DNA from: Hymenobacter sp. YC55
Lineage (GTDB): Bacteria; Bacteroidota; Bacteroidia; Cytophagales; Hymenobacteraceae
NCBI RefSeq assembly: GCF_029433095.1
Contig: NZ_JARNTX010000002.1
Coordinates: 806,001 to 870,000, forward strand
Length of the DNA: 64,000 bases
Direction: 5' to 3'
Below are positions 49,743-62,694 of this stretch, piece after piece. The notes under the pieces were generated by a model. The model had not been told where the DNA came from, made no database searches, and was given only the letters and a program-made list of their open reading frames with translations. A program made the translations under genes and the position numbers. Within the stretch, counting starts at the first letter, position 1; each line of letters begins with the position of its first letter.

Positions 49743-50756
49743 ATGAAACAGCTTTTTCTATTCCTGCTTGGATTTAGCCTAAGCATGACGGCATCAGTGG
49801 TCAACGCCCAAACGGCAACTTCGCCTTCTAAGGCAAAGAATACCGCGTTTAAGCCCGGCGAGCTGTGGTACGACACCGACGGCAACCTCATCAACGCCCA
49901 CGGTGGGGGCGTGCTGCTGGTGGGCAATACGTACTATTGGTACGGCGAAAAACGGGCGCAGCACCAGGAAGAGGGCGTGAATGTGTATTCCTCGAAAGAC
50001 CTCTACAACTGGAAATACGAAGGCGTGGCCCTCACGCCCGCCACCGATGCGCAGAGCGACATTGCCGCTGGCTGCCTGATGGAACGCCCCAAGGTGATTT
50101 ACAACAAGAAGACCGGCAAGTACGTGATGTGGTTTCACCTGGAACTGAAAGGCCAAGGTTGCAAAGCCGCCCGCGCCGGCGTGGCCGTAGCCGACAAGCC
50201 CACCGGCCCGTTTCGGTACGTGAGCAGCTTCCGGCCCAACGGCCATATGTCGCGCGACATGGGCTTGTTCGTCGACGATGATGGCGCTGCCTATCACATC
50301 TACTCCAGCCGCGAAAACTACGACCTGCGCCTGGCCCGGCTATCTGCCGACTTCCTCACGCCCACCCCGCAGGATACGTTGTTGTTTGCCAAGCACCGCG
50401 AGGCCCCCGCAGTGTTCAAGCAAGGCGGGAAGTACTACCTCATTACCAGTGGCTGCACCGGCTGGGCGCCCAACGAGGCCTCGCTGCACGTGGCCGATAA
50501 CTTGTTTGGGCCCTGGCAGTTGCTCGGCGACCCCATGACCGGCCCGAACGCCAAGCTCACCTATGGCGGACAATCTACCTATGTATTGCCAGTCCCGGGT
50601 AAGAAAGATGCGTATATCTTCATGGCCGACCGGTGGAATCCGAAAGACTTGAAAGACAGCCGCTACCTATGGCTGCCCGTGCAGTTCAAGGCCGGCCAGC
50701 CCACCATCGACTGGATGGCGCAGTGGGACCTGGGGCACTTCAGCAAACAATTGTAG
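49743..50756 (+). CDS. GH43 family glycoside hydrolase, possible exo-beta-1,3-galactanase
   Basis: 337 residues from ATG 49743, which begins a signal peptide (QLFLFLLGFSLSMTASVVNA). The five-bladed propeller opens with LWYDTDGNLINAHGGGVLLV and then YYWYGEKR, the pattern of GH43 subfamilies 24 and 34. Glu220 in REAPAVFKQGGKYYL is the likely acid, and Gln277 in YGGQSTYV sits where exo-beta-1,3-galactanases of subfamily 24 use Gln instead of the usual Asp base (from memory). The ending DRWNPKDLKDSRYLWLPV also fits. The next gene (GH35) starts 3 bases after its stop, so the two are co-transcribed. Confidence 0.9.
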   Translation: MKQLFLFLLGFSLSMTASVVNAQTATSPSKAKNTAFKPGELWYDTDGNLINAHGGGVLLVGNTYYWYGEKRAQHQEEGVNVYSSKDLYNWKYEGVALTPATDAQSDIAAGCLMERPKVIYNKKTGKYVMWFHLELKGQGCKAARAGVAVADKPTGPFRYVSSFRPNGHMSRDMGLFVDDDGAAYHIYSSRENYDLRLARLSADFLTPTPQDTLLFAKHREAPAVFKQGGKYYLITSGCTGWAPNEASLHVADNLFGPWQLLGDPMTGPNAKLTYGGQSTYVLPVPGKKDAYIFMADRWNPKDLKDSRYLWLPVQFKAGQPTIDWMAQWDLGHFSKQL

Positions 50757-50759
50757 AGC

Positions 50760-52649
50760 ATGACACATAAGTACCTGATAGGCGCGTTGCTGCTAAGCAG
50801 CTTGGCCCTGAATCCGGCAGCGCAGGCCCAAACCAAGGCCAAAGTTAGAGCCAGCACGGCCAAGCACACCTTCACTTTGGGAGACGAAAACTTTCTGCTT
50901 GATGGCAAGCCATTCCAGATGATTTCGGGCGAGCTGCACTATCCGCGCATTCCGCGCGAGGCGTGGCGGCACCGCATGAAAATGGCCAAGGCCATGGGGT
51001 TGAACACCATCGGCACGTACGTGTTCTGGAACTTGCACGAGCCCGAGCCCGGCAAGTATAATTTCACGGGCAACAACGACATTGCCGCCTTCGTGAAGAT
51101 TGCGCAGGAGGAAGGCATGTGGGTGGTGCTACGGCCCAGCCCCTACGTGTGCGCTGAGTGGGAATTTGGCGGCTACCCCTACTGGCTACAAAAAGACAAA
51201 AGCTTGGTGGTCCGCAGCAAAGACCCGAAGTACATTGCCGCTTACGGCCGTTATCTGAAGGAAGTAGCCAAGCAATTGGCGCCGCTGCAAGTCAACCACG
51301 GTGGGCCGGTGCTGATGGTGCAAGTGGAAAACGAGTACGGCTTCTACGCCAGCGACAAAGACTACTTGGCCTTGAACCGGAAGATGTTCAAGGAGGCCGG
51401 TTTCGATGGGCTGCTCTATACCTGCGACCCTGGCGAGAAAGTGAAAGAAGGCCACTTGCCGGGGCTGCTGCCCGCCGTGAACGGCTGGGACGATCCGCGT
51501 AAGGTCAAGCAGCTGGTGCGGACCTACCACGGCGGCAAAGGTCCGTTCTACATTGCCGAATGGTACCCAGCCTGGTTTGACTGGTGGGGCACTCCGCATC
51601 ACACGGTGCCCGCTTCGAAGTACACGCCCCGCCTCGATTCGGTGCTGGCGGCAGGTATCTCCATCAACATGTACATGTTTCATGGCGGCACCACCCGCGG
51701 CTTCATGAACGGCGCCAACTACAAAGGCGAAAACACCAAGTTCGAGCCCCAGATCAGCAGCTACGACTACGACGCGCCGCTCGACGAGGCTGGCAACGCC
51801 ACCCCCAAGTTCATGGCTTTCCGTCGCGTAATCGAGAAGCACCTGCCGAAGGGCGCCAAGCTGCCCCCGGTACCGCCCGCCAAGCCCACCATACGCATTC
51901 CGGCCATCAATATGAGTTCGGCTACCAGCCTACTGGCCGATCTGCCCAAACCCATTGTGAATGCAAAGCCGCAGAGTTTCGAGGCGCTTAACCAAGATTA
52001 TGGCTTTGTGCTTTACCGCACCGAGGTAGCCGGTGGGCGCAAGGGAACACTCAGCATCAAAGACCTGCGCGACTATGGCGTGGTGATGGTGAACGGCCAG
52101 CGCGTAGCTACCCTCAACCGTCGCCTCGGGCAAGACCAAGTGGAGCTAACGCTGCCCAAAGGCACGGTCACACTCGATATTCTGGTGGAAAACCTAGGCC
52201 GCCTCAACTTCGGGCCTTTCCTTAACCAAAACCGCAAAGGCATCACCGAACGAGTGTCTTTTGCCGGCACCGAACTCACCAACTGGCAGCACTTCCGCCT
52301 GCCCTTCGCCAGCGTTACGGCAACTTCTAGAGTTGCTGGCAAGATTGCGCCCAACGACAACAGCCCAGTATTGCGGCGTGGCAGCTTCACCATCACCAAA
52401 CCTGCCGACACCTACTTCGACATGAGCCAGTGGGGCAAAGGCTGCGTGTGGCTGAATGGTCACAACCTCGGCCGCTATTGGGAAATAGGTCCGCAGCAAA
52501 CCGTGTACGTGCCCGCCGAATGGCTTAAGAAAGGAACCAACGAAGTGGTAGTGCTGGAACTGCTAAAACCCCAGCAAGACAAACTCGCCGGCCTGGACAA
52601 GCCCATTCTAGATGTGGTGAAAACCGATGGCGAAGCCCGCAAGAATTAA
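50760..52649 (+). CDS. GH35 beta-galactosidase
   Basis: 629 residues with a signal peptide (LIGALLLSSLALNPAAQAQ). GH35 marks: MISGELHYPRIPREAWRHRM, TIGTYVFWNLHEPEPGKYNF, PYVCAEWEFGGYPYWL, acid/base Glu192 in VQVENEYGFY and nucleophile Glu267 in FYIAEWYPAWF. Two C-terminal beta-sandwich domains follow (about 400-610) with a GCVWLNGHNLGRYWEIGPQQ motif. The enzyme removes terminal beta-galactose residues by a retaining mechanism. With the GH43 gene 3 bases upstream, it points to a galactan substrate. A long inverted repeat follows and may end the transcript. Confidence 0.95.
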   Translation: MTHKYLIGALLLSSLALNPAAQAQTKAKVRASTAKHTFTLGDENFLLDGKPFQMISGELHYPRIPREAWRHRMKMAKAMGLNTIGTYVFWNLHEPEPGKYNFTGNNDIAAFVKIAQEEGMWVVLRPSPYVCAEWEFGGYPYWLQKDKSLVVRSKDPKYIAAYGRYLKEVAKQLAPLQVNHGGPVLMVQVENEYGFYASDKDYLALNRKMFKEAGFDGLLYTCDPGEKVKEGHLPGLLPAVNGWDDPRKVKQLVRTYHGGKGPFYIAEWYPAWFDWWGTPHHTVPASKYTPRLDSVLAAGISINMYMFHGGTTRGFMNGANYKGENTKFEPQISSYDYDAPLDEAGNATPKFMAFRRVIEKHLPKGAKLPPVPPAKPTIRIPAINMSSATSLLADLPKPIVNAKPQSFEALNQDYGFVLYRTEVAGGRKGTLSIKDLRDYGVVMVNGQRVATLNRRLGQDQVELTLPKGTVTLDILVENLGRLNFGPFLNQNRKGITERVSFAGTELTNWQHFRLPFASVTATSRVAGKIAPNDNSPVLRRGSFTITKPADTYFDMSQWGKGCVWLNGHNLGRYWEIGPQQTVYVPAEWLKKGTNEVVVLELLKPQQDKLAGLDKPILDVVKTDGEARKN

Positions 52650-52654
52650 ATACC

Positions 52655-52784
52655 CCACCCCCGGCCCCTCCCCTCCGGGAGAGGGGTGCGTTCTAACGGA
52701 ACTAATAGCTTACTGTCTAAAGCTTTTGGCCTGCCGCTCAGTCGTCTGGCACCCCTCTCCCGGAGGGGAGGGGCCGGGGGGGTG
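52655..52784. repeat. Long G/C-rich inverted repeat after the GH35 gene
   Basis: Perfect 27-bp arms (52663-52689 with 52749-52775), a 59-base spacer, and further imperfect pairing outside (C-rich left, G-rich right). The CTCCCGGAGGGGAGGGG motif is of the interspersed repeat type common in Hymenobacter-like genomes, from memory. It sits between GH35 and the next GH43 gene and could serve as a terminator or mRNA 3'-end stabiliser. Confidence 0.8.
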
Positions 52785-52875
52785 ACGGCATAACGCGGCT
52801 CCGCACTTATAAACGGACGCGAAACAACGGCCAACGTATCACTGTGCGTTCACGGCTTTGCTTACATTTACCGCC

Positions 52876-53850
52876 ATGCGTTTATGTTTCTTATTGCTCG
52901 TTGCGTGCTGGCCATTCACCGGAAGTATTGCCCAGCAGGCTGCCTCTGATACGTTGCATGCCCCGGCGCCCGCCCTGCCCGGCGTCTATGCCGACCCGCA
53001 TCTGGCGGCGTTTGGTGGTACCTACTATCTGTATCCAACCACCGATGGTACGGAAGGCTGGCTGTCCACCTCGTTCACGTGCTGGTCATCGAAGGACTTG
53101 GTGAGATGGAAGAACGAGGGCGTTATTCTGGACTTACCGCGCGACCTGACGTGGGCCACCCAGCGGGCGTGGGCCCCGGCCATTGCCAGCAAAAACGGCA
53201 AGTACTACTACTATTACTCGGCTGCGCAAAGCATAGGCGTGGCGGTAGCTGATAAGCCGACAGGTCCCTTTAAAGACCCACTCGGCAAGCCGTTAGTGGC
53301 CAAAGCCGCTTTCAAAGGCCAGATGATTGACCCCATGGTACTGGTTGACGATGATGGCGCTGCCTACCTCTATTGGGGCCAAGGGCAATGCCACATCGTG
53401 AAGCTGAACGCAGACATGGTATCCTATGACCCGGCGGCCGTAGTGGAGTTCAAGCCACCGGGCTACAATGAAGGCTCGTTCGTGTTCAAGCGCCAAGGCA
53501 AGTACTACCTGATGTGGTCGGAGTACGACACCCGTGACCCGCGCTACTCCGTGGCCTATGCCACTTCCAGCTCGCCCATGGGCCCGTTCACCAAAGCCGC
53601 CAGCAATCCGGTACTGAAGGGGAGAGGCGTAGTGAAAGGTGCCGGCCACCACTCGGTGCTGCAAGTACCCGGCACCGACCAGTGGGTAATAGCGTATCAC
53701 CGCTTCAAAATTCCGGGTGGCAACGGCTACAACCGCGAAACCTGCCTCTCGCCCATGCGCTTCGACACGCAAGGCAATATCCTGCCCGTCGATGTGTTCG
53801 AGGCAGTGAAACCCACGAAGGCCAAGCAGGTTGCACCTGTACGCCCATGA
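52876..53850 (+). CDS. GH43 family glycoside hydrolase, arabinofuranosidase/xylosidase/galactosidase type
   Basis: 324 residues from ATG 52876, with a signal peptide (CFLLLVACWPFTGSIAQQ); an upstream TTG is less likely. The three GH43 acidic residues are visible: Asp40 in GVYADPHLAAF (base), Asp152 in MIDPMVLVDDDGAAYLYWG (pKa modulator), and Glu199 in YNEGSFVFKRQGKYYLMW (acid). The enzyme is an inverting exo-acting propeller; members remove arabinose, xylose or galactose side chains. Unlike the GH43 at 49743, it keeps the normal Asp base. In this locus, arabinose side-chain removal is the most natural guess. Confidence 0.92.
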   Translation: MRLCFLLLVACWPFTGSIAQQAASDTLHAPAPALPGVYADPHLAAFGGTYYLYPTTDGTEGWLSTSFTCWSSKDLVRWKNEGVILDLPRDLTWATQRAWAPAIASKNGKYYYYYSAAQSIGVAVADKPTGPFKDPLGKPLVAKAAFKGQMIDPMVLVDDDGAAYLYWGQGQCHIVKLNADMVSYDPAAVVEFKPPGYNEGSFVFKRQGKYYLMWSEYDTRDPRYSVAYATSSSPMGPFTKAASNPVLKGRGVVKGAGHHSVLQVPGTDQWVIAYHRFKIPGGNGYNRETCLSPMRFDTQGNILPVDVFEAVKPTKAKQVAPVRP

Positions 53851-54055
53851 ACAATGTTGATTCTGAATAGCGTGGTGCCATTCTAATCACCTGAGGTCTG
53901 TACCTCTCCTTGGTCCTTGGTCCTTGGTGCGGTGCCAGAGCAGGTGTAGGAAGCCTTGATGCAGCAACAGTAAGAGCTAGTTCTTGTTGCCTTAGACAAA
54001 GCACTATATTGCCTTTGCTACTACGTTGATTTATAGGCTTTAGAAGGAGCTTTAT

Positions 54056-55543
54056 ATGCGCGCCATCCAACGGTTGATTCTCGCTATTCTGGTTTCTGCA
54101 GCATCAATAGCCAGCAGCTACGCCCAGCGAAAAGAAGCGCTCATCATCAACCAAAGCGCCCGCGACGAAAAGTCGATTCCATTTTACTATACGGACATTC
54201 TTGGCAAGGACAAAAGCGAGGCTGTCAAACCAGGTGACACACTTCACGTAGCTTTCGATGAAAACTCCTTCGATCAGATAAACGTCCGCATTGCCCATAG
54301 AAGTGACCGAATACTGGAAAAGAAGCCCGCGCTGCTCGTCTGGCCCGGTGACGTAGTGACGGTTCGTCGCGAAGAAGCCACAAACACCTACACCTTTTCC
54401 GGGGAGTACGCAGCCGAATTGAAATTCTACGACCGAATTTGGCACAATGTCATTAACCTCGATCCGTGGTACGAATCTCATTTAGGTGATTCACTTAACC
54501 TGCCGCCAACGCTAGACGAGTTGATGAGCCAATGGCAGGAAGGGCGGCAGCTTACCGACGAGTTGCTGGCTGAGTTGCGTAATACACCCGGTGTGCGGCC
54601 CATGGTTGTGGCCGCGCTTACCCGTGAGCTACAACTGCAAACTTTTCTTTTCCTGTTGCGGGGTAACAGCTATCAGGAACTGTATTATGCAACTTCTATA
54701 AACATACCCAGTTCGCTACGGAAGTATAGAGCTCCAGGAACTGTAAAGGTATTTCCAGTTGTGTATCAAGACTCCGTGCTGGCGCAGTTTCGGCGGCTTC
54801 GTTACCTACAGGCTCTGCCCTTGTCTGTTTCAGAACATAGGGTATCCGTAGCCCAGGACTTCCTGGAATACCTAGCCTTAGCCCAAGGTAAAGCAGCCAC
54901 ACGCAGCACCTTGTACGCATTGGCTAAGCGTGAATACACGGGCAACCAGAAAGAATGGACATGCTATTCGCTGCTGTACAACGCGAAGCGCATCCGCAGG
55001 CCTCAACCGCACCTAGTGAGAGACTATCGCAGTTGGATGATGCCGGAAAGCCGCTTCGTGCGCAGCCTGACCGGCCAGGATCAGCTGACCTTGGTGATGC
55101 CCGACCAACAGCTGACCAACACCGACACCCTCATTGGCCCTAGTGGTCAGAAAACAACTTTAGCTCAACTGTTAGCCAAGCACCGTGGCAAGGTTATTTA
55201 CCTCGACTTTTGGGCGAGTTGGTGCTTGCCCTGCCTAATGGAAATGCCCGCCTCGGCTGCTCTCCGGCAGCACTATCAAGGCAAGCCAGTAACCTTCATT
55301 TATGTCTCTATCGATGAAGATGCTTTAAAATGGCAACGCGCCACCACGCAGCATCTGCCCAAAAACGTGGAGCAATACCGCTTCACGAGTTACAAGACGG
55401 CTCGGTTTGTGAAGCGCTTTGGGGTAACCAGCATCCCGCGCTATATCTTGCTCGACAAATACGGCATCATGCGCTACGCCGAAGCACCTCGCCCCGATGA
55501 CCCGGAGCTCAAGACGCACGTCGCCACATTTTTAGCTCGTTAA
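54056..55543 (+). CDS. TlpA-like thioredoxin-domain protein with long N-terminal region
   Basis: 495 residues. A signal peptide (LILAILVSAASIASSYAQ) is followed by about 340 residues of beta then helical sequence with no named domain, and a C-terminal thioredoxin fold with DFWASWCLPCLMEMPAS (Cys390, Cys393) and a cis-Pro in VTSIPRYILLDKYG. Such proteins keep periplasmic thiols reduced or act as disulfide reductases. An AAGGAG just before the ATG is an unusually good Shine-Dalgarno site for this genome. Its place among glycoside hydrolases is odd: none of the neighbours is notably Cys-rich. Confidence 0.9.
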   Translation: MRAIQRLILAILVSAASIASSYAQRKEALIINQSARDEKSIPFYYTDILGKDKSEAVKPGDTLHVAFDENSFDQINVRIAHRSDRILEKKPALLVWPGDVVTVRREEATNTYTFSGEYAAELKFYDRIWHNVINLDPWYESHLGDSLNLPPTLDELMSQWQEGRQLTDELLAELRNTPGVRPMVVAALTRELQLQTFLFLLRGNSYQELYYATSINIPSSLRKYRAPGTVKVFPVVYQDSVLAQFRRLRYLQALPLSVSEHRVSVAQDFLEYLALAQGKAATRSTLYALAKREYTGNQKEWTCYSLLYNAKRIRRPQPHLVRDYRSWMMPESRFVRSLTGQDQLTLVMPDQQLTNTDTLIGPSGQKTTLAQLLAKHRGKVIYLDFWASWCLPCLMEMPASAALRQHYQGKPVTFIYVSIDEDALKWQRATTQHLPKNVEQYRFTSYKTARFVKRFGVTSIPRYILLDKYGIMRYAEAPRPDDPELKTHVATFLAR

Positions 55544-55716
55544 GACAGGTATGATTGGTCAGCCAATAGCTGCCTACTCTGCCTATGGTACCCCCAAGCA
55601 GGTAGGTACCGGGTGCCGATGTAGTTGAATCGTTGCACCTTTCCACCCAAATCCTATCTGACACAAAAGGAGGGTGCCGCGCCTTGCTAGGCCTGCTTGT
55701 CCTATATCTGTACACT

Positions 55717-58206
55717 ATGAAACTCACTTTTCCGCGCCGCGCTTTTGGTAGCGTAACTAGTTGTCTGCTCTCACTGATGGTTGCTTTTCAAGCGAATGCG
55801 CAAGCCCGGCAAGAGTATTTGCTCGACACCAACTGGAAGTTCAAGAAAGGCGACACACCCGAAGCTGCCACTCCTGGCTTTAAAGATGCCAGCTGGCAAA
55901 CCGTGCGCGTGCCTCACGATTGGGCTATCTACGGCCCCTTTGATGGCCGCAACGATTTGCAGGAAGTGAAAATCGAGCAGAACAACGAGAAGGCTGCTAC
56001 CCTGAAAGCCGGCCGGACCGGTGGACTACCCTTTATCGGGACGGGCTGGTACCGGCGGAAGCTGGAGGTGCCGGGGTTTGTGCCGGGCAAGCGCGCCGTG
56101 CTGCTCTTTGATGGCGCCATGAGCAACGCGCACGTCTTTGTGAATGGCAAGGAAGTTGGCAACTGGCCCTACGGCTACAACTCGTTTTCCTTCGACATTA
56201 CCTCCTTCCTGCAGCCCGGCAACAACAATACGCTGGCCGTACGTCTACAAAACCAAGCTGAAGCCTCGCGCTGGTACCCCGGTGCCGGCCTTTACCGGAA
56301 TGTGCACCTCATCGTAACCGACGACGTGCACATTCCGGTGTGGGGCAGCTACCTCACTACGCCCGAAATCAGTGCTGAGTTCGGCAAAGTCAACCTTCGT
56401 ACCAGGGTGGAAACGCCGGCCGGGGCCACGCAGCCCCTGCGGCTGCAAACCGAAATCCGGGATGCCGCCGGGCAAGTGCTAGCCACCACCAGCACCCCAC
56501 TAGCTGCCACCGACAACCAGGAGTTTCAGCAGGAGCTAGTGGTGAAAACGCCCAAGCTCTGGTCGCCGGAAACGCCGGTGCTCTACACGGCACACTCCAA
56601 GCTGTATGCCGGCGAGCAACTCAAAGACGAGTACAGCACCCGGTTCGGATTTCGCTCGTTTAAGTTCGAGGCCGGCAAAGGCTTCTCCCTGAATGGGCAG
56701 GCGCGCAAGTTCAAGGGCGTGTGCAACCACCACGACCTGGGCCCTTTGGGCACGGCCATCAACACGGCGGCGCTGCGGCGGCAGCTGGTCTTGCTCAAGG
56801 ACATGGGCTGCGACGCCATCCGAACTTCGCACAACATGCCGGCTCCGGAACTGGTGGATTTGTGCGACGAAATGGGCTTCATGATGATGGTGGAGTCGTT
56901 CGACGAGTGGAAGACGCCCAAGGTAAAGAACGGCTACAGCCAGTATTTCGACCAGTGGGCCGAGAAGGACCTCGTGAACATGGTACACCGTGACCGAAAC
57001 CACCCCTCGGTAATCATGTGGAGCATCGGCAACGAGGTGCCCGACCAGAGCGCGCCCGGCGGCAACAAGATTGCCAAGCGTCTGCAAGACATTGTGCACC
57101 GCGAAGACCCAACCCGCCCCGTCACGGTGGGCATGGACCGCATCGACGCGGCCATCAACAATAACTTCGCCTCGGTGCTCGACATAGCAGGCTTCAACTA
57201 CAAGCCCGCCCGCTACGAGCAAGCCAACGACAAGCTGCCGCAGGGCTTTATCTTGGGCACCGAAACGGCCTCGACGGTTAGCTCGCGGGGGATATATGAG
57301 TTTCCGGTGGTCGGGGCCAAGCAGAAAAAGTACCCCAACCAACAATCCTCGTCCTACGATCTAGAGGTGTGCAACTGGTCACAGACGCCCGACGAGGAGT
57401 TTGTGAAGCAAGATGATTTGCCTTTCGTTATCGGGGAATTTGTGTGGACCGGCTTCGACTACCTCGGCGAGCCTACGCCCTACGACGAGAACTGGCCTTC
57501 GCACAGCTCGTACTTTGGTATTCTGGATTTGGCGGGCTTGCCCAAAGACCGGTTCTACCTCTACCGCTCCCGCTGGAACACCGCCGCGCCCACGCTGCAC
57601 CTGCTGCCGCACTGGACCTGGCCCGGCCGCGAGGGCCAAACCACGCCCGTGTTCTGCTACACCAGCTACCCTTCGGCCGAGCTGTTCGTGAACGGCAAGA
57701 GCATGGGTCGCCAAACCAAAAGCCCCTCGGCCAGCCCCCAAACCCGCTACCGCCTGATGTGGAACGATGTGAAGTACGAGCCCGGCACCATCAAAGTAGT
57801 GGCCTACGATGCCCAAGGCAAAGAAGCAGCCACCGAAGAAGTACGCACCGCTGGCAAGCCCGACCACATCAAGCTAGTCGCCGACCGCACCACCCTCACT
57901 GCCAACGGTCAGGACCTGGCCTACGTGACAGCGCGGGTGGAAGACGCCCAAGGCAACCTGTGCCCCACCGCCACCAACCAATTGCAGTTCGCCGTCAGCG
58001 GGGCGGGCCGTTTTCGGGCCGTAGCCAACGGCGACGCTACCAGTCTAGAGTTGTTCCACATGCCCACCATGAAAGCCTTTCAGGGGATGCTGGTGGCCGT
58101 AGTGGAAACCACCGACAAAGCCGGCGACGTGCAGCTAAAGGTGTCAAGCAAAGGACTGAAGAGCGGCGTGCTACGTTTGAAGTCGCAAGGAGTAGCGGCA
58201 AAGTAG
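55717..58206 (+). CDS. GH2 family glycoside hydrolase (beta-galactosidase-like), DUF4982-type architecture
   Basis: 829 residues from ATG 55717, which begins a signal peptide (SCLLSLMVAFQANAQ). Order: GH2 sugar-binding jelly roll (about 25-200), Ig-like domain (210-305), TIM barrel (305-600), then a DUF4982-like domain (about 620-690) and a C-terminal Ig/invasin-like domain (DRTTLTANGQDLAYVTARVE, VSGAGRFRAVANGD). Acid/base Glu440 lies in MWSIGNEVPD and the nucleophile Glu516 in ILGTETAST. The architecture is that of many Bacteroidota exported beta-galactosidases; beta-glucuronidase or mannosidase activity cannot be excluded. Confidence 0.93.
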   Translation: MKLTFPRRAFGSVTSCLLSLMVAFQANAQARQEYLLDTNWKFKKGDTPEAATPGFKDASWQTVRVPHDWAIYGPFDGRNDLQEVKIEQNNEKAATLKAGRTGGLPFIGTGWYRRKLEVPGFVPGKRAVLLFDGAMSNAHVFVNGKEVGNWPYGYNSFSFDITSFLQPGNNNTLAVRLQNQAEASRWYPGAGLYRNVHLIVTDDVHIPVWGSYLTTPEISAEFGKVNLRTRVETPAGATQPLRLQTEIRDAAGQVLATTSTPLAATDNQEFQQELVVKTPKLWSPETPVLYTAHSKLYAGEQLKDEYSTRFGFRSFKFEAGKGFSLNGQARKFKGVCNHHDLGPLGTAINTAALRRQLVLLKDMGCDAIRTSHNMPAPELVDLCDEMGFMMMVESFDEWKTPKVKNGYSQYFDQWAEKDLVNMVHRDRNHPSVIMWSIGNEVPDQSAPGGNKIAKRLQDIVHREDPTRPVTVGMDRIDAAINNNFASVLDIAGFNYKPARYEQANDKLPQGFILGTETASTVSSRGIYEFPVVGAKQKKYPNQQSSSYDLEVCNWSQTPDEEFVKQDDLPFVIGEFVWTGFDYLGEPTPYDENWPSHSSYFGILDLAGLPKDRFYLYRSRWNTAAPTLHLLPHWTWPGREGQTTPVFCYTSYPSAELFVNGKSMGRQTKSPSASPQTRYRLMWNDVKYEPGTIKVVAYDAQGKEAATEEVRTAGKPDHIKLVADRTTLTANGQDLAYVTARVEDAQGNLCPTATNQLQFAVSGAGRFRAVANGDATSLELFHMPTMKAFQGMLVAVVETTDKAGDVQLKVSSKGLKSGVLRLKSQGVAAK

Positions 58207-58420
58207 CAGGCAAACAAATGTTGTATGGCAGTTGCTCGACGGTTGAGGTCCAGCAGCGACGTACGGCACCGAGACGAATTCATACCCGGTATTCTACCGA
58301 AATACACCCCCTCGTACTGCGGGGCAGTGGGTAGTATTGCATTGTTGCTATTGCGCCAGGGAATTGGCTTTGCCGTCCTGGCTTGTTGTGTTGTGCTGTC
58401 CTTTCTCCTTCCCGCCCACC

Positions 58421-61582
<3,162 letters not shown>

Positions 61583-61755
61583 GAGAATCGAGCTTATTCT
61601 CAGCCTGCTGCCCGGCCCGCGCCACGGTAGTGACTCTTACCATGGCAGTGGATTGTTCAATTGTTCCCCGGGTTAAGGAAGCCGACAGTCCTGCGCCTCC
61701 AGGTTCTATTCGAAGTTGGGGTACGACGGCCCTTTAAAATATATTCTGTCTCCCG

Positions 61756-62694
61756 ATGGGTGCTTCTCGCTTCGCCTCCTTTCTGCTTGTGGGTGTGTTG
61801 CTTGGCAGCTTGGGCTGGCCGCTGCCTAGTGGGGCGCAGCGGCTGGTAAGCTACGGGAAGGCCCTTAACGCTAAAGACAGCGCTACCTCTCCTAAACGGC
61901 AGATTACCCCGCTGCAACAAGAGCCATCTTCAGCTAAACCCTGGAAGCTGGTGTGGGCTGACGAGTTCAATACCAACGGGCGCCCGGATGCCCAGAACTG
62001 GAAGTACGAGAACGGCTTTGTGCGCAACCACGAGCTGCAATGGTACCAGCCTGATAATGCCCGTTGCGAAAATGGGCTGCTTATCATCGAAGCCCGGCAG
62101 GATAAACTCCCTAACCCCAATTACCAGGCTGGTAGCAGCAACTGGAAAACCAACCGCCCCACCATCGACTACACCGCGGCCAGCTTGAACACCAACGGCT
62201 TGCATAGTTGGCAATACGGCCGCTTCGAGATGCGCGGCCGCATCAATACCAGTGCTGGCCTGTGGCCAGCCTTCTGGACGCTAGGCGTGGCCGGACAGTG
62301 GCCATCCAATGGTGAAATCGACATCATGGAGTACTACAAGGGTAAGATCCTAGCCAATGTTGCCACGGGCACCGACAAACCCTACACAGCCAAATGGCAC
62401 AGCGCCACCAAGCCAATAACCGAATTTCAGGACCCCAAGTGGGCCGAGAAATTTCATGTCTGGCGCATGGATTGGGACGCTCAGTTCATCCGCCTCTATG
62501 TAGATGATTTACTGTTGAACGAGGTGCCCTTAACTGAAACCGTAAACCAAGACGGCACGGGCCTTAACCCCATGCAGCAGCCCCACTATCTTCTCCTTAA
62601 CCTTGCCCTAGGCGGCGACAACGGCGGCGACTTAGGTACTACAAGTTTCCCCAACCGTTTCGAGGTCGACTATGTGCGTGTGTATCAGCAGTAA
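61756..62694 (+). CDS. GH16 family endo-glycanase
   Basis: 312 residues with a signal peptide (FLLVGVLLGSLGWPLPSGAQ). The jelly-roll catalytic domain starts near residue 55 (WKLVWADEFNTNGRPDAQNW) and contains the GH16 active site WPSNGEIDIMEYYKG: nucleophile Glu187, Asp189 and acid/base Glu192. It cleaves inside beta-1,3 or beta-1,3/1,4 glucans or beta-galactans. The presence of an extra Met between Asp and Glu (E-x-D-x-x-E) is the beta-bulge form seen in laminarinases and related enzymes. In this locus, an endo-beta-1,3-galactanase is a reasonable alternative. It is the last gene of the carbohydrate locus. Confidence 0.94.
   Translation: MGASRFASFLLVGVLLGSLGWPLPSGAQRLVSYGKALNAKDSATSPKRQITPLQQEPSSAKPWKLVWADEFNTNGRPDAQNWKYENGFVRNHELQWYQPDNARCENGLLIIEARQDKLPNPNYQAGSSNWKTNRPTIDYTAASLNTNGLHSWQYGRFEMRGRINTSAGLWPAFWTLGVAGQWPSNGEIDIMEYYKGKILANVATGTDKPYTAKWHSATKPITEFQDPKWAEKFHVWRMDWDAQFIRLYVDDLLLNEVPLTETVNQDGTGLNPMQQPHYLLLNLALGGDNGGDLGTTSFPNRFEVDYVRVYQQ

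Noticed and set aside
57444..58334. 296-codon plus-strand frame overlapping the first GH2 gene
   Set aside because: Shadow frame: Arg/His/Pro-rich product typical of out-of-frame GC-rich coding DNA.
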